The notes below the pieces were generated by a model. That model saw nothing but the letters and a program-made list of their open reading frames with translations, ran no database searches and was not told the DNA's origin. Shown in pieces: positions 1 to 12,145 of a stretch of DNA of 64,000 nt (position 1 is the first letter of the stretch; the number at the start of each line of letters is the position of its first letter). The stretch is from Dasypus novemcinctus (lineage: Eukaryota; Chordata; Mammalia; Cingulata; Dasypodidae), in NCBI RefSeq assembly GCF_030445035.2, contig NC_080694.1:71501147-71565146 (forward strand). The letters are read 5' to 3'. The translations under genes were made by a program, and so were the position numbers.

Positions 1-290
1 GATTTCTCTGAGTGACTCTGCAATGATGGATACAGGCCATTATACATTTTTTTCAAAACCTATAACAATGTCTGAGGCAAATGTGACTCTAATGTAGACT
101 ATTGACCATGGTTAGTAGCAATGCTTCTCATCAGTTGTAACAAATGCACCACACTAATGAGGGAAGTTGTTGAAATGGGAAAGTGTGTGAGGGGGAGGGA
201 GTGGGGCATATGGGAATTGTCCCTATATTTTAATGTAACATTTATATAATCTAAACCTTCTTTAAAAATAAAAATAATTAATTAAAAATA
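1..290 (+). mobile_element. LINE-1 3' end (old copy)
   Basis: The block has the usual order of a mammalian L1 3' untranslated region: a 'caatgatggatacaggcc' segment, a 'gtaacaaatgcaccacac' segment, a G-rich stretch near 190-210, then 'tgtaacatttatataatc' and an A-rich tail. The same order recurs at 12005-12145. It is cut by the window start. It is not close to the younger 3' regions elsewhere in the window, so it is an older subfamily. Confidence 0.75.
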
Positions 291-2780
291 TCTCTGATCT
301 ATAACTAGGTTCTAATTGGTTATCTCCGTGTGAATACTTGCTTCAAACAGGCAGTCTAAACAAGAATCACAGAACTCCAAAGATGTTTGTGGAGGACACT
401 ACTTGCAGTGCCACCAAATGCCCGGGGAGGGTTCTATGCCAATTACCACACTTGAGGCCACAGGTTTAATAAAGCCACTTTCAGCTTTCATCTGCTTAAG
501 TTTCTTCTTTAACTTTAAAACCATAATAGTTCTTTATGTTCAGATAAATTCCTTTAAATAATTGGAATAACTTTCTGCATCTGCTGCCTCCTCAATAGCT
601 GGTCATGTGGCTATGAAAACAGGTTTCATCATCTTCATCCATATATATTGGAATATCATGAGATATCATGAAGGTGGAAGTTTTAAAGAGATTCTTATTA
701 AGGGGGATGCTGTTGTCTGCTTCTTGAAGACTTTTGGTTGTACAGATGTAAGCTGTGTGTTCTCCCTGGGACTAGAAGGTGAGCTTTAGTCAGCTTTATG
801 AAATATTTCTGCCCTTGGCTGACAACCTATTTTGCTGTCCTGTTGCTTGTTCTTCTGCTAGCAGCAAGATTCTACATTTTCAGGGGTGTATTTCAGGTGT
901 AGCTGCTCTTCTACATTCAATAACTGGTTAAACGCTTCAGGTTTGGCATCAACAAAAAGAGGTGTGGTCTTATCACATGAGAGCGAATGTTTGTGCCTTC
1001 TGGACCATCATTCAAAGGCAGCATAGAACACAAAAGGGCCTCTGCATCCTTTTTAGGATCTAAAGGACTTTTTGGTCTAGAAGGTAAACCTACTTTATCA
1101 AAAACTAATTTAACTCTCCTATTATGTCTTTTACGGTTTTTAAGTTCTCTTCACAAGTTCACATGGCTATTCGTATATTGGTCCCATGCAATCTCAGGCA
1201 ATTGAAACATTCACTGTGGCTATGGTAGCCCTATATCAGCCTTCTTTTGAAGTTTTCCACAAATCCAGTGGGATTTTAGTGCTTCTCTCTAGTGTCTGCC
1301 TAAACTTTCAAGGTCTTGAATTACTTGAGTAAGCTGAGCCTTGAGTACAGGAATCATCTGTAAGAGTCTCTAATAACCATGGAGTTCGAGTTCACTGCTA
1401 TTTTAGTCAATGATTCTTCCATTACTATTTCCTTTCTGAATCTGCAGAGGCTCTGGTCTCTCCTTTGGTGAACTTGATAGTAGTTGAGAATGAGAAGAGA
1501 TTTCTTTAGGATGAGAAACTATACCATTCCTTAAAGATCTACCCCAAAAAGACTAATCCAAACTGCTTCACCCCACTTTCGATCTTTTCACATGAATAGA
1601 TCAGAAAGCAGTCACACTATGGCAAGACCCTACAATAGGTCATCATGATCCACTCATTGGGAAATTTGTACAACTGAAGATCTAGCATTGTGGGACTATG
1701 ATCTCCTTTCTTTATATCTATATTCCTTATATTATGCATGAATAATAACCCAGCAGAGCTTATAGATGAAGTTACTGGTTAACGGGAATGAAAGAAAAAA
1801 GCAAAATGGTATCATGAAAACAGTCTTTGTTTCTGGGAGATGTGGGTAGATAGCTATCAGCATCTTCACCAGTCTACTTTTTACCATTCAGATGCATATT
1901 AAGATCCTCATATTAACGCTATTCCACTTAGTCACAAGATGTAAGCTGGGCACCAATTTCTGGTAAAAACAATCACTAACAAATGTAAGATTTGTAGGAT
2001 AAGCTATGGTCCCCACTACTGCACTTGATCTTTAGACCATAGTTTGTAGTCATTTTTCTCTCCTCTGCCAACCATTCTAAAACCCTTAACCATTGGCCTG
2101 TCAGTTGCTGGTTACTAGACTCTGTGGGTCTAAGAGCACCTGTTTGTGATGGGACATTCTCTTCACATAGTCACTTGATGTCCCATGACCACCCAAGTCC
2201 CAGTAGCATGACAGGAACTGTTTTCATAGCCATGTGCAGTTCTAGGCAGCCAATGGCACAGACTTGCTTTAGAACCCAAAGTTGTCTACTGCAACTCTCC
2301 TGTTGCGGCTTTTTGGAGAGTCCACATGGCATTTTTATCTACCACAAATAGCACCAGCGCCATGCGATCTCCTAGATCACACAGCTCCAAAACAAGGCCA
2401 TGTCCACCAGCACCTGAACCTAATGAAGATGCCTGGATCCACTCAATATTGTTAGACTTCTAAGTGCCCAATAAATGAGAAGTCATCTCACATATGACTC
2501 CAAAATCCAAAAGGGCCTACCCAGCATGGCACATCTCAGTCAGTGATAGGAGACACACGATTCAATAATGTAGCTTTTCACTGAAAAGATGTGTGACATG
2601 CCCCAGCCCACTGGACCTCTAAATCCTTTGCTGAGGTAGAAAGCCTTTGAATATTTGAGAGTTTTTTCTCGCAGTCCCTGGAACACATATTTCTCACCAT
2701 AAGCAACCCACCACTTCCTCCTCCACAGGACCATTTATATGATGCTACCAATGCAGTGAAACAGCTCTAAATTCTGCATA
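291..2780. other. No recognisable gene
   Basis: Only short open frames occur here, with no recognisable domain and no conserved-looking codon pattern. The stretch from about 900 to 2780 has somewhat higher complexity than LINE DNA and may hold fragments of an old mobile element, but I could not assign a family. No RNA gene or microsatellite was seen. Confidence 0.4.
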
Positions 2781-2783
2781 ATT

Positions 2784-3800
2784 TACAAATGGTCAAGAGC
2801 CCTTTGGGCCCTCTTACACGTGGCACAGAAGAACCTGGAGGCCCAGATCCCGGAGCGGGCCCTGACTATTGGGGTGCTGGAGAGGGAGCGAAGGGGCTGA
2901 GAGCTGGGGCAGCGGTGGAAGCCTGAGAGGGACGCGCTGTCGCTGGGGAGCGGAGGCCAGGGCGGAGGGTCAGACGTGCTGCAGCGTCTCCATGAGAATG
3001 AAATCTGGAGGCGTCCCGGGCAGCCAGCAGCGCAGCGCATGGTGGCCCACCCCGGCCGGCCGAGATTGAAGCGCGAGCCAAGGAGAGCACCATCCTTAAA
3101 GGACGCAGGTCTCATCCCCAGGATTACCTGGGGCTTTGAGAGTCCAGCGCCTTCAAGGGAGGGGAAGGGAGATGAGGAAGGGGCTTTTAATAAGGGATGG
3201 TGAGGAAGGGAGGTGAGGAAAGGGCTGTGAGGAAGTCATCTAGAGGGATTGAACAGACATGGGTGGGTTCAGTTCCTAAAAATTCTTGATAGACGCACTT
3301 TTCTGTGCGTTTCCCTTTCCGTTTTAGGGAAGAGACCTGAAGCCTCTACTTAGGAAAGGGCTCCAGTATATGCTCCTGGCCTTGGGGGTTGACCAAGACT
3401 GGGGCTTGAGTCACAGCAGCCATGGGAAGGTGATGGCCACAAGGGCTTGGGCTGCCTTACTCAGCAGGGGTCTCGATCCTCCAGAGGAAAAGAAACCAGA
3501 TCTCCATCCTTAGGGACTGTGGGACCAGGACAGGGGACACAGCAGGGGACAGGAGCTGAGCGCCCCCAGAGAGGGCAGCAGGCAGATGGCAGCAGGAGCT
3601 CTGGAGCAGGAGGGGTTGAGCCAGGGAAAGTCTGGACCCTGCTCAGGGAAGACAGGAGCAGCAGAGCCAGGGAGCTGCTGAGAGAACTGGACCAAGGGAA
3701 CCGGCTGTCCAGGGAGCCAGCAAGCTGGGTTAGGGCACTGCAGGCCATCTGAGCTGTGCGGCTGAAGCTGTGTTCTGCAGGATGAGCCGGCTGCTCATGC
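2784..3800 (+). other. GC- and CpG-rich island with decayed coding-like sequence, origin unknown
   Basis: This kilobase stands out from its AT-rich surroundings. Between about 2840 and 3110 there are roughly 20 CpG dinucleotides by eye. On the plus strand two stretches read like charged, helix-forming protein: one near 2820-3110 (AQKNLEAQIPERAL, LQRLHENEIWRRPGQ) and one near 3630-3750 (LLREDRSSRARELLREL). Both are short and broken by stops, and I do not recognise the parent. It could be a decayed GC-rich coiled-coil gene or retrocopy, an orphan CpG island, or both. No intact ORF with a clear start was found, so it is not called as a gene. Confidence 0.4.
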
Positions 3801-4242
3801 CTCGCCTTGCAAGAGGGTTAGCCAAGACAGGTACCCTGGGGGCAGGAGCATCCAAGTGGGAACCCGGAAAACAAAGTAAGTTGAAGTGTGCATTGGGAGT
3901 TAGAATAAGATCAGCTTTCCAGACAAGGTGAACCCCAAGTGACAACTGGAATCTTAGAAATAAATAAATAAAATAAATATATTTTAACACCCTCCCCCCA
4001 AAAAACAAAAATGCCTTGGACTGTTTTGTGAACAAGAACAAGAGGATTAATATAGCCCTGAGGAAAGAACACGAATATCTTTTGCTCTTCTCAAGTAAAT
4101 AAAGAGTACTTCTGACACTCCTGACAATAAGTATGGCAAGTCGTGCACTCAACAGATCGATGACCACAGCCGCTAAGTAGAGCCATTTATTTCAGCTTAA
4201 GGTGTAGAAATCCTCATGGAAACTACCTACATCTCCTCAGTC

Positions 4243-5196
4243 CTAGCGGGGCTGCTGGCAGTCTTTAGACAAACACCTCCTCGTGAAGGTTCTCCTTAGA
4301 GCCAGCATCACTGCCTTATTCCTGAGGGTGTATATCAGGGGGTTTAGCACTGGGGTGACTGCACTGTAGATGATGGCCACCACACGGTCCTGAGTCATGG
4401 AGGAGGCTGAGGCAGGACGTATGTAGGTGTATCCCACAGGCCCATAGAAGAGGCCCACCACCACGAAGTGGGAGGCACACGTGGACAGAGCCTTATGGAG
4501 TGCACTGCAGGACCGGTTTTTAAGCAGAAGGAAGCCAATAATATAAACATAGGAGAGGAGTGTCAGAAGGAAAGCTCCCATGGCTATGCTGCCCGTGACA
4601 ATGGAAACAAGCCATTGATTGAGCAGTGTGTCCCCACAGGCCAGTTCCAAGAGGGGCTTGACATCGCAGAAGAAGTGATTGAGTTTCTGAGAGCCACAAA
4701 AGTTCAGGTGGGCAGTCATGACTGAATGCATCAGAGCATAAAAGAAGCTGGTGAGCCAGGCCACAGCTGCCAGCAGAGCACACACCTGGGGGTTCATGAT
4801 AACACTGTAGCGGAGTGGGTAGCAGATGGCCACAAAACGGTCAAAGCCCATGATGGCCAGCAAGATGGACTCTGTGCTTCCCAGGAAGTGGAAGAAGTGC
4901 AGCTGAGTGATGCAGCCAAGGAAAGATATGGCCTTGCGTGTGGAAAGGAGGTTTAAGAGCACCTTGGGCAGGGTCACTGAAGAATAGCAGATATCCAGGC
5001 AAGAAAGATTTCCCAGAAAAAAGTACATAGGGTAGTGGAGCTTTGGCTCCAAGATAACAATCACTAATATAGCTCCATTTCCAACCAAGTTTACCAGGTA
5101 AATGATGGAGAAAATCACAAAGAAGAGAGGCTTCAATTCCTTAACACTGGTCAGGCCAAGTAAAACAAACTCATTCATTGCAGTGACGTTCTCCAT
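4243..5196 (-). CDS. OR12D3: Olfactory receptor family 12 subfamily D, OR12D3-like, intact
   Basis: This is a single-exon, 317-residue class II odorant receptor, a seven-transmembrane G-protein-coupled receptor expected in olfactory neuron cilia and coupled to Golf. Visible hallmarks are an N-glycosylation site at Asn3 (NVT), the TM1 GN at 40-41, PMYFFLGNLS at 56-65, Cys95 for the disulphide to extracellular loop 2, and MGFDRFVAIC at 116-125 (the family's usual MAYDRYVAIC). Three loop-2 cysteines lie at 167, 177 and 187, KALSTCASHF at 235-244 and PVLNPLIYTLRN at 282-293. Length fits the family. The start has G at -3 and G at +4, a strong Kozak context, and the protein starts like human OR12D3 (MENVT-MNEF). 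Assignment to OR12D3 rather than OR12D2 rests on remembered sequence, including GSQKLNHFF in loop 2. It is the only intact gene seen in the window. The ligand is unknown. Confidence 0.93.
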   Translation of the reverse strand: MENVTAMNEFVLLGLTSVKELKPLFFVIFSIIYLVNLVGNGAILVIVILEPKLHYPMYFFLGNLSCLDICYSSVTLPKVLLNLLSTRKAISFLGCITQLHFFHFLGSTESILLAIMGFDRFVAICYPLRYSVIMNPQVCALLAAVAWLTSFFYALMHSVMTAHLNFCGSQKLNHFFCDVKPLLELACGDTLLNQWLVSIVTGSIAMGAFLLTLLSYVYIIGFLLLKNRSCSALHKALSTCASHFVVVGLFYGPVGYTYIRPASASSMTQDRVVAIIYSAVTPVLNPLIYTLRNKAVMLALRRTFTRRCLSKDCQQPR

Positions 5197-5199
5197 TGC

Positions 5200-6129
5200 T
5201 TTTGGGGATCAAATAAAGCTGTAATGATGCATTAAGTTTTCTGAATTTTTAATTTTACACTGTGGGGATTAAGTGAAGGCAACTCACTATTTGAAGGAAC
5301 CCAGTGGTGAGCTACAATGTGAAGAAGGATTAATAATGGTAGAGATAAATTTGCTTACAACAAAACTAAGGAAGACTGACAACCTGGTAAATTTTGAACA
5401 AGTAAAATGATAGCAACTAATAGCATCATCGAATTGTAAATATATCAGAGATGCATAAAGGGCACTTTTTGAAAAAAGGAGATGTAGAAAATGAGTATAA
5501 CCTTATATGTGGCATTAGAATTAGGGGTAAGACAAACTTAAAACATGCCAATGGGATAGTTGTTCATCTTGTGATGCTAGTCTGGCATGAACATGGATTT
5601 CTCCACTTGGCCACATCTTCTAGGTATACAAAGTAGCAGGCAATTCACAAATATCCCCTACAACCTAAAAAACTAAAAGACATGAATTGGAACAAACTTC
5701 ATACACTGTTTAAGTAGGAGAAAAAGCACCCAAAATTGATATGGAGTCCCTAGATTGCCGCATTGTGGTGGGGCAGTGGTCGTAGTTGCATACAATTCAA
5801 AATGGAGAAGGTTTCCAAGGGTAGAAGAACTTTGAAAACACCAAAAATCTTTCAGCCCAGGAAGGAGAGTGCCTCATAGTGAACAAAAGTTCTCTAGGGA
5901 GGAGAAAAAAAGGACAAAGCACTGCACAGGGACTCAGAAAGACAGAGCAAAAAACTATGGCAAATGTAAGAGAACAAAGAAAGCACTGGTATTTATAAAA
6001 ATATTAATCATCACAACATCAAGGGAAGAAGGAGCCCTTGATGTGAGGAATTGGTTAAGCTACACTGACACTTCCCCCCACATGCACACACACATTCATA
6101 TTCCTCTGCTAATAATTCTTCTAGACTAT
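5200..6129. other. Intergenic sequence upstream of the OR gene
   Basis: This is the 5' flank of the minus-strand receptor gene. OR genes normally have non-coding upstream exons, which should lie here or further out, but I see no convincing promoter or splice donor. A 'cattacag' on the minus strand near 5220 could be an acceptor but has a poor pyrimidine tract. Only short shadow ORFs occur. Confidence 0.4.
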
Positions 6130-6576
6130 CATAGTCCAATGTAAACCTCCAATAAAATAGCTTCAAAAGCTGACCAAAATAAAGAAGAAATAGTCAAACC
6201 CGCAATTTTAATGAGAAATTTTAACATATCTCTCTCAATAGCTGATAGAAGAATCAGCCAAAAAGTCAGTCAATATTTAGAAAATCTGAACAGCACAATT
6301 TACAAATTTGAAATTTGTATGGTTTTATTTTACATGTATAGGACAGGGATCTCAACAAGAAGAGAATTTACACTATTTTCATTGCACATTTAAAAAATCA
6401 AGCATATGCTCTTAAAAAAAGCTTCCAAAATCTTCAAAAGATTGAACCATTCAAAGAATTTTCTTTGACCAGAGTGGAATTAAAAAACAATAACAAAAAT
6501 CTAAAAACCTACAAAATGTTTGATAATAAGGATTATGTGTCTAAATAGTTCATGGGTAAAATAAGAAATCAAAGAG
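6130..6576 (+). mobile_element. LINE-1 ORF2 fragment, endonuclease region (first part)
   Basis: The plus strand follows the L1 ORF2 endonuclease-to-RT segment closely: 'attttaatgagaaatttt', 'aatctgaacagcacaatt' and 'tttgaccagagtggaatt' are the equivalents of standard L1 phrases. Frames are broken. The sequence stops at about 6576 and picks up again at about 7306, so the two pieces are one L1 split by a later insertion. Confidence 0.75.
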
Positions 6577-7305
6577 AATCTGTATCTGGTCTCCTGCTGG
6601 TGCATAAGCCATCCTTCCTTCCTTCCTAGTCTTTTTGGTGACTGTCTACTGACAGTCTACTGTCACACTGAGCAGACAAGCCAGTGAGGACCACCCCAGC
6701 CCGTCTTCACTTTGGAGCCTAGGCAGGCAGGCATCCTTCTGAGAATTCTGCTGGTGGTGGGCTCCTGGACCCTGAGCTAAGATATCTGGCATCCCTGGCT
6801 CTGCAGCTGCCAAAGTTCTTTACTCAGAGTCAGACTGTGTCTCCTTCCTCGAAAACAGGTTCTGGTCTCTGTGTGTGTGGTGGGTGTTTGTGCTCTTCTC
6901 ATCCTCAGCAGCACGTTAGTTCCTGTCAAAGATGTAAGCGGGATTTTGCTACGTTTGGTTTTTAGTCTTGAGAGGAATAGGGACGGGGGCAGCCCTTCCT
7001 GAGGAAGTGTTGCAGAGCTTGGTTGCTTAGGTCTTGGTTTCTGCACTTAACTAGATAGAGAAATAGCCAGCACTTGGAAGTGAAGGGCGTAAGTAATTTG
7101 CTGGGTTGTATCATAACATATTGGGAATAATTCAGGTATGAACCTTTGACTAGTAAGAGAATGATTCATCTTTTTAAGGAAGTTTTGTATCAGTATGCAC
7201 TAGAAGGTGATCAGATATGGCCAGCACAAGGATCTTTAGAGGCTTTTTTGGTGTATGATTAGTCACTACATTAAAGGGGGATGTGCCATTGAATAAAAGT
7301 GAAGT
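6577..7305 (+). mobile_element. Probable LTR-retroelement fragment inserted into L1 (fossil)
   Basis: About 730 bp of higher-complexity DNA separates two adjacent parts of one L1. It begins with TG and carries no LINE or SINE signature. The composition (CT-rich, then a leader-like stretch) suggests an LTR with some following retroviral sequence, but I found no clear primer-binding site. It looks broken, with no useful coding capacity. The orientation is a guess, and a processed pseudogene insertion is an alternative. Confidence 0.3.
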
Positions 7306-7500
7306 GTGGGAAGGAATTAGAAAATATTTTGAACTGAATAGTAATATAGAGGAGATATCAAATCTTCTGGCATGCAGCTAAAACTGTGAACAGAGGAAAA
7401 TTGTTGGTCTTAAATTAATGTTAGAAGAGATGCCGAAAATCTATAACTGAATAAACTTGTATTTCAAGAAGACTGAATGAATAAATAAATCACTAAACTA
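7306..7500 (+). mobile_element. LINE-1 ORF2 fragment (second part)
   Basis: The L1 resumes with 'ttagaaaatattttgaac' and 'ggcatgcagctaaaactg', which directly follow, in standard L1 ORF2 order, the phrases just before 6576. It is truncated downstream around 7500. Confidence 0.65.
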
Positions 7501-7662
7501 ACAACTCAAACTTAAGGATTCTTACCAACTTTAATTCCAATGAAACTTTACATCTGTTTCCTTGCATATACCCTCAAATCCAGTAACCAATTCAGGCTTC
7601 TTGTCCTCACCTGGCAAAATCCAAACCACTCTCAACTTATTCTTCTATATCTTTGCACTGAA

Positions 7663-7684
7663 ACACACACACACACACACACAC
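7663..7684. repeat. (CA)n microsatellite
   Basis: An uninterrupted CA run of about 11 units. It is short but possibly polymorphic. Confidence 0.9.
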
Positions 7685-8279
7685 TTGTCTGTCTCTAAAT
7701 CATGAATACTAAACTCCAGTGTGATCTGAAGGTGTCAATCAATCACAGACTCCCTTTTCCCCTTTCTTTGCAAATTTGTAATCATCTTTGCATTCCTCAC
7801 TCTGAGTTAATGACTTGGTTTCCTCCTTACTGAAATTGCACAGGCAGTCAGAAGAGAACATCTACACTTCTTCTTGGAATATCTACACACATGTTGTAGT
7901 GGTGCCCAAAGACAGTGCCTTCCCTGTGTTTGCAACGTTGTAATCCTTGCTACTCCTGATGAGTATCCACCACTTGTGTCTGTGTCCATTCGTTTTCATT
8001 TCCCCAAGAACACTGCTCCAGTTATTCTCTCCTCCCCCTCTTACATCGTGAATTGCCCCCACCACTATCTATCTATACCTGCTGTTTGTGATTCTTCCCC
8101 TTCCATTCTCTCTTAAATCTATGCTAACCAGATTTTCCCTTTACTTGTCCACTAAAATTTATTTTACAAAGATGAACAATAACATTCATAATGTTAAATC
8201 AAAGATGAACTCTCAGTTTTCATTTTACTTGACCTTTCAAAATCATGTAACTGGATCACTCACTCTCTCCACCTTGAGA

Positions 8280-9470
8280 TGATTTCATCACTCGAATTCC
8301 TGGGTATCACTTGCTCCTCTTTTTCCTACTCTCTCACCAATTCCTCCTTCCGTTTCCTTTGCTCATTTCTCTTTACTCATCATGTCTTCATGATGGAGTT
8401 CCACAGGGCTCAGTCTTCTATATCTTTTCCCTCTTTTCTGCTTCCTTCCCTTGGCTATCTGCATGAATCTAATGGCTCCTCATAAAATCTATTCTCCGAT
8501 GACTCCCATATTTTTATTAATAGTTGGAACCTCCTTCTTGAATTCCTGGATTTCTAACAGCCTACTGAATAATTCATAGAACATATATTTAGCACAAAAA
8601 CTGAAAACTGATATTTTCCACAAACCTCATGGATTCTAATCTATCTGCTAAATGACAACTCCATCCTCTCAAGCCAAAACCCAAAATTCGTGCCTGACTT
8701 TGCTCATTTTCTCACAAAATTCCATTGGCAAATTCTATTGGTTCTAGCCTCAACACATGCAGGATCTAACCATTTCTTACCATCTCTTCTACTGGTCTTG
8801 TCCATGTCAAACCATAACTTATTGGAGTTGTTGGAATAATTTTATCTCTGTTCTTTGCCAACTAAAACTATTCTTATAACAACATCCTGGGTGAATCTGT
8901 GAAATGTCTATTCTATTCAATGCTCCGAGGATTCTAATGGTTCTCATCTTATTCAGACTAAAAATTCAAAGTCAGTGCGATAACTTATGTGATTCTGTGA
9001 TCATGGCCCCTATTTACTTTCTGCATCTATTTCTACTGTGGCCCTTGACTACTCAATCACACTGATCTCTATGCTATTCCTAGAACCCATTAGTCTCAGT
9101 CCATCTCAAGAGCTGTGAGCCACCCTCCACTCTGCCTGGAACAGGCTTCTCTTTAGCTAGCTCCAAATCTCTTTCAGCTCTTACCCTAAGGCCATCTCTC
9201 AGTGTGGACTCCTTATTTCTCTATATTAAATTACAAAGAAAAGGTAAAAAGCACCCTGTCATCCTTCCCTGCTTGTTTTGGGATAGTAGCACCTACGTTA
9301 ATCTGGTATGTGTGGTTTCGCTTACTCATATATATTTTTTATCTCCCACTTAAATGTAACCTCGATAAGGGAAAAAGTATTGTCTGCTTTATTCAATACT
9401 GCACTCCCAGTACTTGAAAGAGTGCCTGGCATAGAGTATATTTTTATTAAATTAACTTATGGATTGCTGT
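8280..9470 (+). mobile_element. LINE-2 (L2) fragment including the 3' end
   Basis: The plus strand has the characteristic L2 series in order: 'ccacagggctcagtcttc', 'gatgactcccatattttt', 'atggcaactccatcc'-like phrases near 8655, 'tctgcctggaacaggctt' near 9135, and 'agagtgcctggcatagag' near 9418 leading into an AT-rich tail. L2 is an ancient mammal-wide LINE, so this copy is heavily diverged and non-coding. Weaker L2-like sequence may extend upstream to about 7900. Confidence 0.75.
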
Positions 9471-12004
9471 CACCTATTAAATGCTTGTCAACTCAGAAAA
9501 CTATACTCATGAAGTGCTATTTGTCATTTTTAAGCACCCCAATCTATAATCCAGATGATAAAAACTCACAAAGGACTCCCACACATTTATCAGAGTGCAT
9601 GGTAGGAGAGAAAGTGAGCAATGTTTATTTGTAGATTAAGTAAATGGTTTTTGGCCATACAGTGCAATTGCTTTAGTAATTCTTTTTTGGCATGGACTGT
9701 TCTTCATGTCACTAATGATTCTTAATAATTTATCAGCATCAGTAAGTAGTATTTAATATTTAAGTGATTATATGATTGGTGATGGAAAAATAAGGCTAGG
9801 AGCTTCATTCCATGGAAATGGATAGAGAAGAAATATTCAAAATGGTGTTGATAGTGGAGTGTAGAGAATTAATCTCAGGAATCATAAACATAAGTGAAGG
9901 ACATTATAAATGGTGCATGCTTTGAGACGTAGGGATATACATGAAACTAAGTCAGTATAGAACTGTGGTTCTGAAATGTTTTCTTTTTTTCTGCATAATA
10001 GAACCATGTGTCTACCACTAAAATATAATAATACTGAAAAGTAATGGAATTCTCTCACATTAGATGAGATATGTTATCTGATGCTCGAAATTAACCTGAC
10101 AATTTTATGAGTGTTATTTTTAGCATGCATTTAAAGATTATTCTTCCCACTTTCTTTTTCCCTTAATATCTTATCTTTCTCTCTCTCTACCTCCCTCTCC
10201 CTCTCCTACTACTCTCACCACTAAACAAACATATCCAGACATTTAAGTACAACATACACCTATCTCAATCACTCAGAGAGCCTACCCTCACATAAAAGAA
10301 AAAAAATACAAGGAAATGTATAAATAAAGAGATTAGGAAATCCAAAGCTTTTCTATCTAACCACTTTTGTGGAGTGCTCTTGCTGTCTCACCTGCAGTCT
10401 CCACAGTCTAAATTCAAAGACATTCCCCAGTTACTTTCACTCACACATTTTAATCCTCTCAACTTTTTCCATCAGAAAACTCTTCCTCTGCTTTTTCATT
10501 CTCAGAGCCAAATGACCCTGTATTTCCTTTGTCTATACATACCTTGGAATGAAAATAATCTTTGACTCAAAAGGATATCCCCAAATCAGGGATCAAATGT
10601 ATTTACTGTCTCCTAGAAGGAAATTAACCAGAGATAATTTTCCCTATTCGGAGAGAGTACTCATTTTTATTACAAATGACTTATGTCTAAGTGTAAGACT
10701 CAATCTTAGCAGATCTCTTTTCTTATTCTTTCACAGGAAGAAGCAGGTTAAACACTCTATAGATCTCCCCTGTGGCAGCTTGGTCACCAATGTCTTGAGT
10801 TTCTTTCCCCAAGGACGTATTCGCTCCAAATTTCTCTTCCCATAAGTATCTATTTAATTCCTTTTTTTACCTTTTTTTTCCTGTTTATGAGGCACTACTT
10901 TGGCTTCTCAGCTCTGGGGGGAGGGGGGGGGAAGTGGATGTTAAGTCACAACTGAAATAACTACTTAATTGAATGGTTTTCATAAAATCGTGATTTCTGA
11001 CTCCCCTAAAGTGCTGGATTTTAGTTCTAACTCACTCCTAATGCTTCTCTCAAGGTCAGATTCCTTTCATTTTAAATTTTATGAAACAATACAATACAAT
11101 AAAAACAGAGAAAGACTATGTGCTAAATTTCATAGTACACGATATATTTCTAAAAGTTTAGATAGGTGGGTCTGCTAAAGCAGACTGGTATAGAAAAGGA
11201 TTTATAAAGTAAATTCTTGGTTGTCTGAACCCTAACTGAAGAGATGCAGTACAAAAGATTTTATTATTCACTTTTATCTACCATCATGACCTTTACCAAA
11301 GGAAGATAAAATGTGGAATCTCTGTGAAAGCTAAGGAAAAAATACCGATGTTCAAACCTAGTTTGGACATAATGGTGAAAATGTTGGTTGAACCAGATTA
11401 GCAGGCAGTTTTCCAAGACAATGCACTCAGAATTTATCCCCTTGGGGTAGCCATTCAGTGTTCAAATTAGCAATAGTACTGTAAGGAGATTTGTCTAGGG
11501 GATGGGCACAAAATAAAAAAGGGAAATAGATGGCAGAAGAGGTAATATGGAATAACTGATCAATTCTAGTCTTAAGGTGAAAATATGAAAAATGATATTA
11601 GTCGTAATGGAGCTGAAAGGATATATAGGAGAAACATTTTGAAAACATGATAGATGGTATTAAATAGTGGTGTGAGTATGCAAGTGCACATGCATGCCAC
11701 GCATGTGGAAGGAGTGAAAGAGTAAACAGATCTAAGGCAATGCAGAAGTAGCAAGGGAGGTCATAAGTTCATAAGTGTGTGAGTAGGAAGCTAAGGAGGG
11801 CAGTAACCGGTGGCCACTGTCCCGCTAGTATCTTAGGAGTTCAAAAACAGTCTTTGAATGACTGGAATTCAGAGCCTTAGCAGTGTGTTAAGCCTGCCTG
11901 AGGCTTCAGCTTATGAAGGCATATGGCAAGGATTGTACTAGGAGCTTGGGGTAAAAACCTGGAAAGTGTAACCACTACTGGATGCAATAGCAGCTGTGAG
12001 GATC
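9471..12004. other. No recognisable gene
   Basis: AT-rich intergenic DNA. Simple-sequence patches occur, namely CT-rich DNA near 10170-10210 and a G run near 10916-10931. There are no domains, RNA genes or clear young repeats. Confidence 0.45.
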
Positions 12005-12145
12005 AAAAACCATTGCACCACACTAATGGAAGATGTTGTTAATGGGGAAAAGTGTGGGAGGGACAATGGTTGTGTACATGGGAATCCTCCTGTATTTTGA
12101 TGTAACATTTATGCAATTTAAAGCGTCTTTCAAAATAGAATAGCA
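12005..12145 (+). mobile_element. LINE-1 3' end (old copy)
   Basis: 'attgcaccacactaatgg', 'gtgtgggagggacaatgg', 'ttttgatgtaacatttat' and an A-rich tail repeat the order of the L1 end at 1-290. It is 5'-truncated, as is usual for L1. Confidence 0.75.

Noticed and set aside
2783-3203. Overlapping open frames of 60-110 codons on both strands in the GC-rich island
   Set aside because: High GC content lengthens random frames. None begins and ends like a gene, and the protein-like stretches are not continuous in any one of them.
4468-4956. Plus-strand open frames of 85 and 76 codons and a minus frame of 87 codons over the OR gene
   Set aside because: They are antisense or shifted shadows of the intact olfactory receptor coding sequence and have no independent support.
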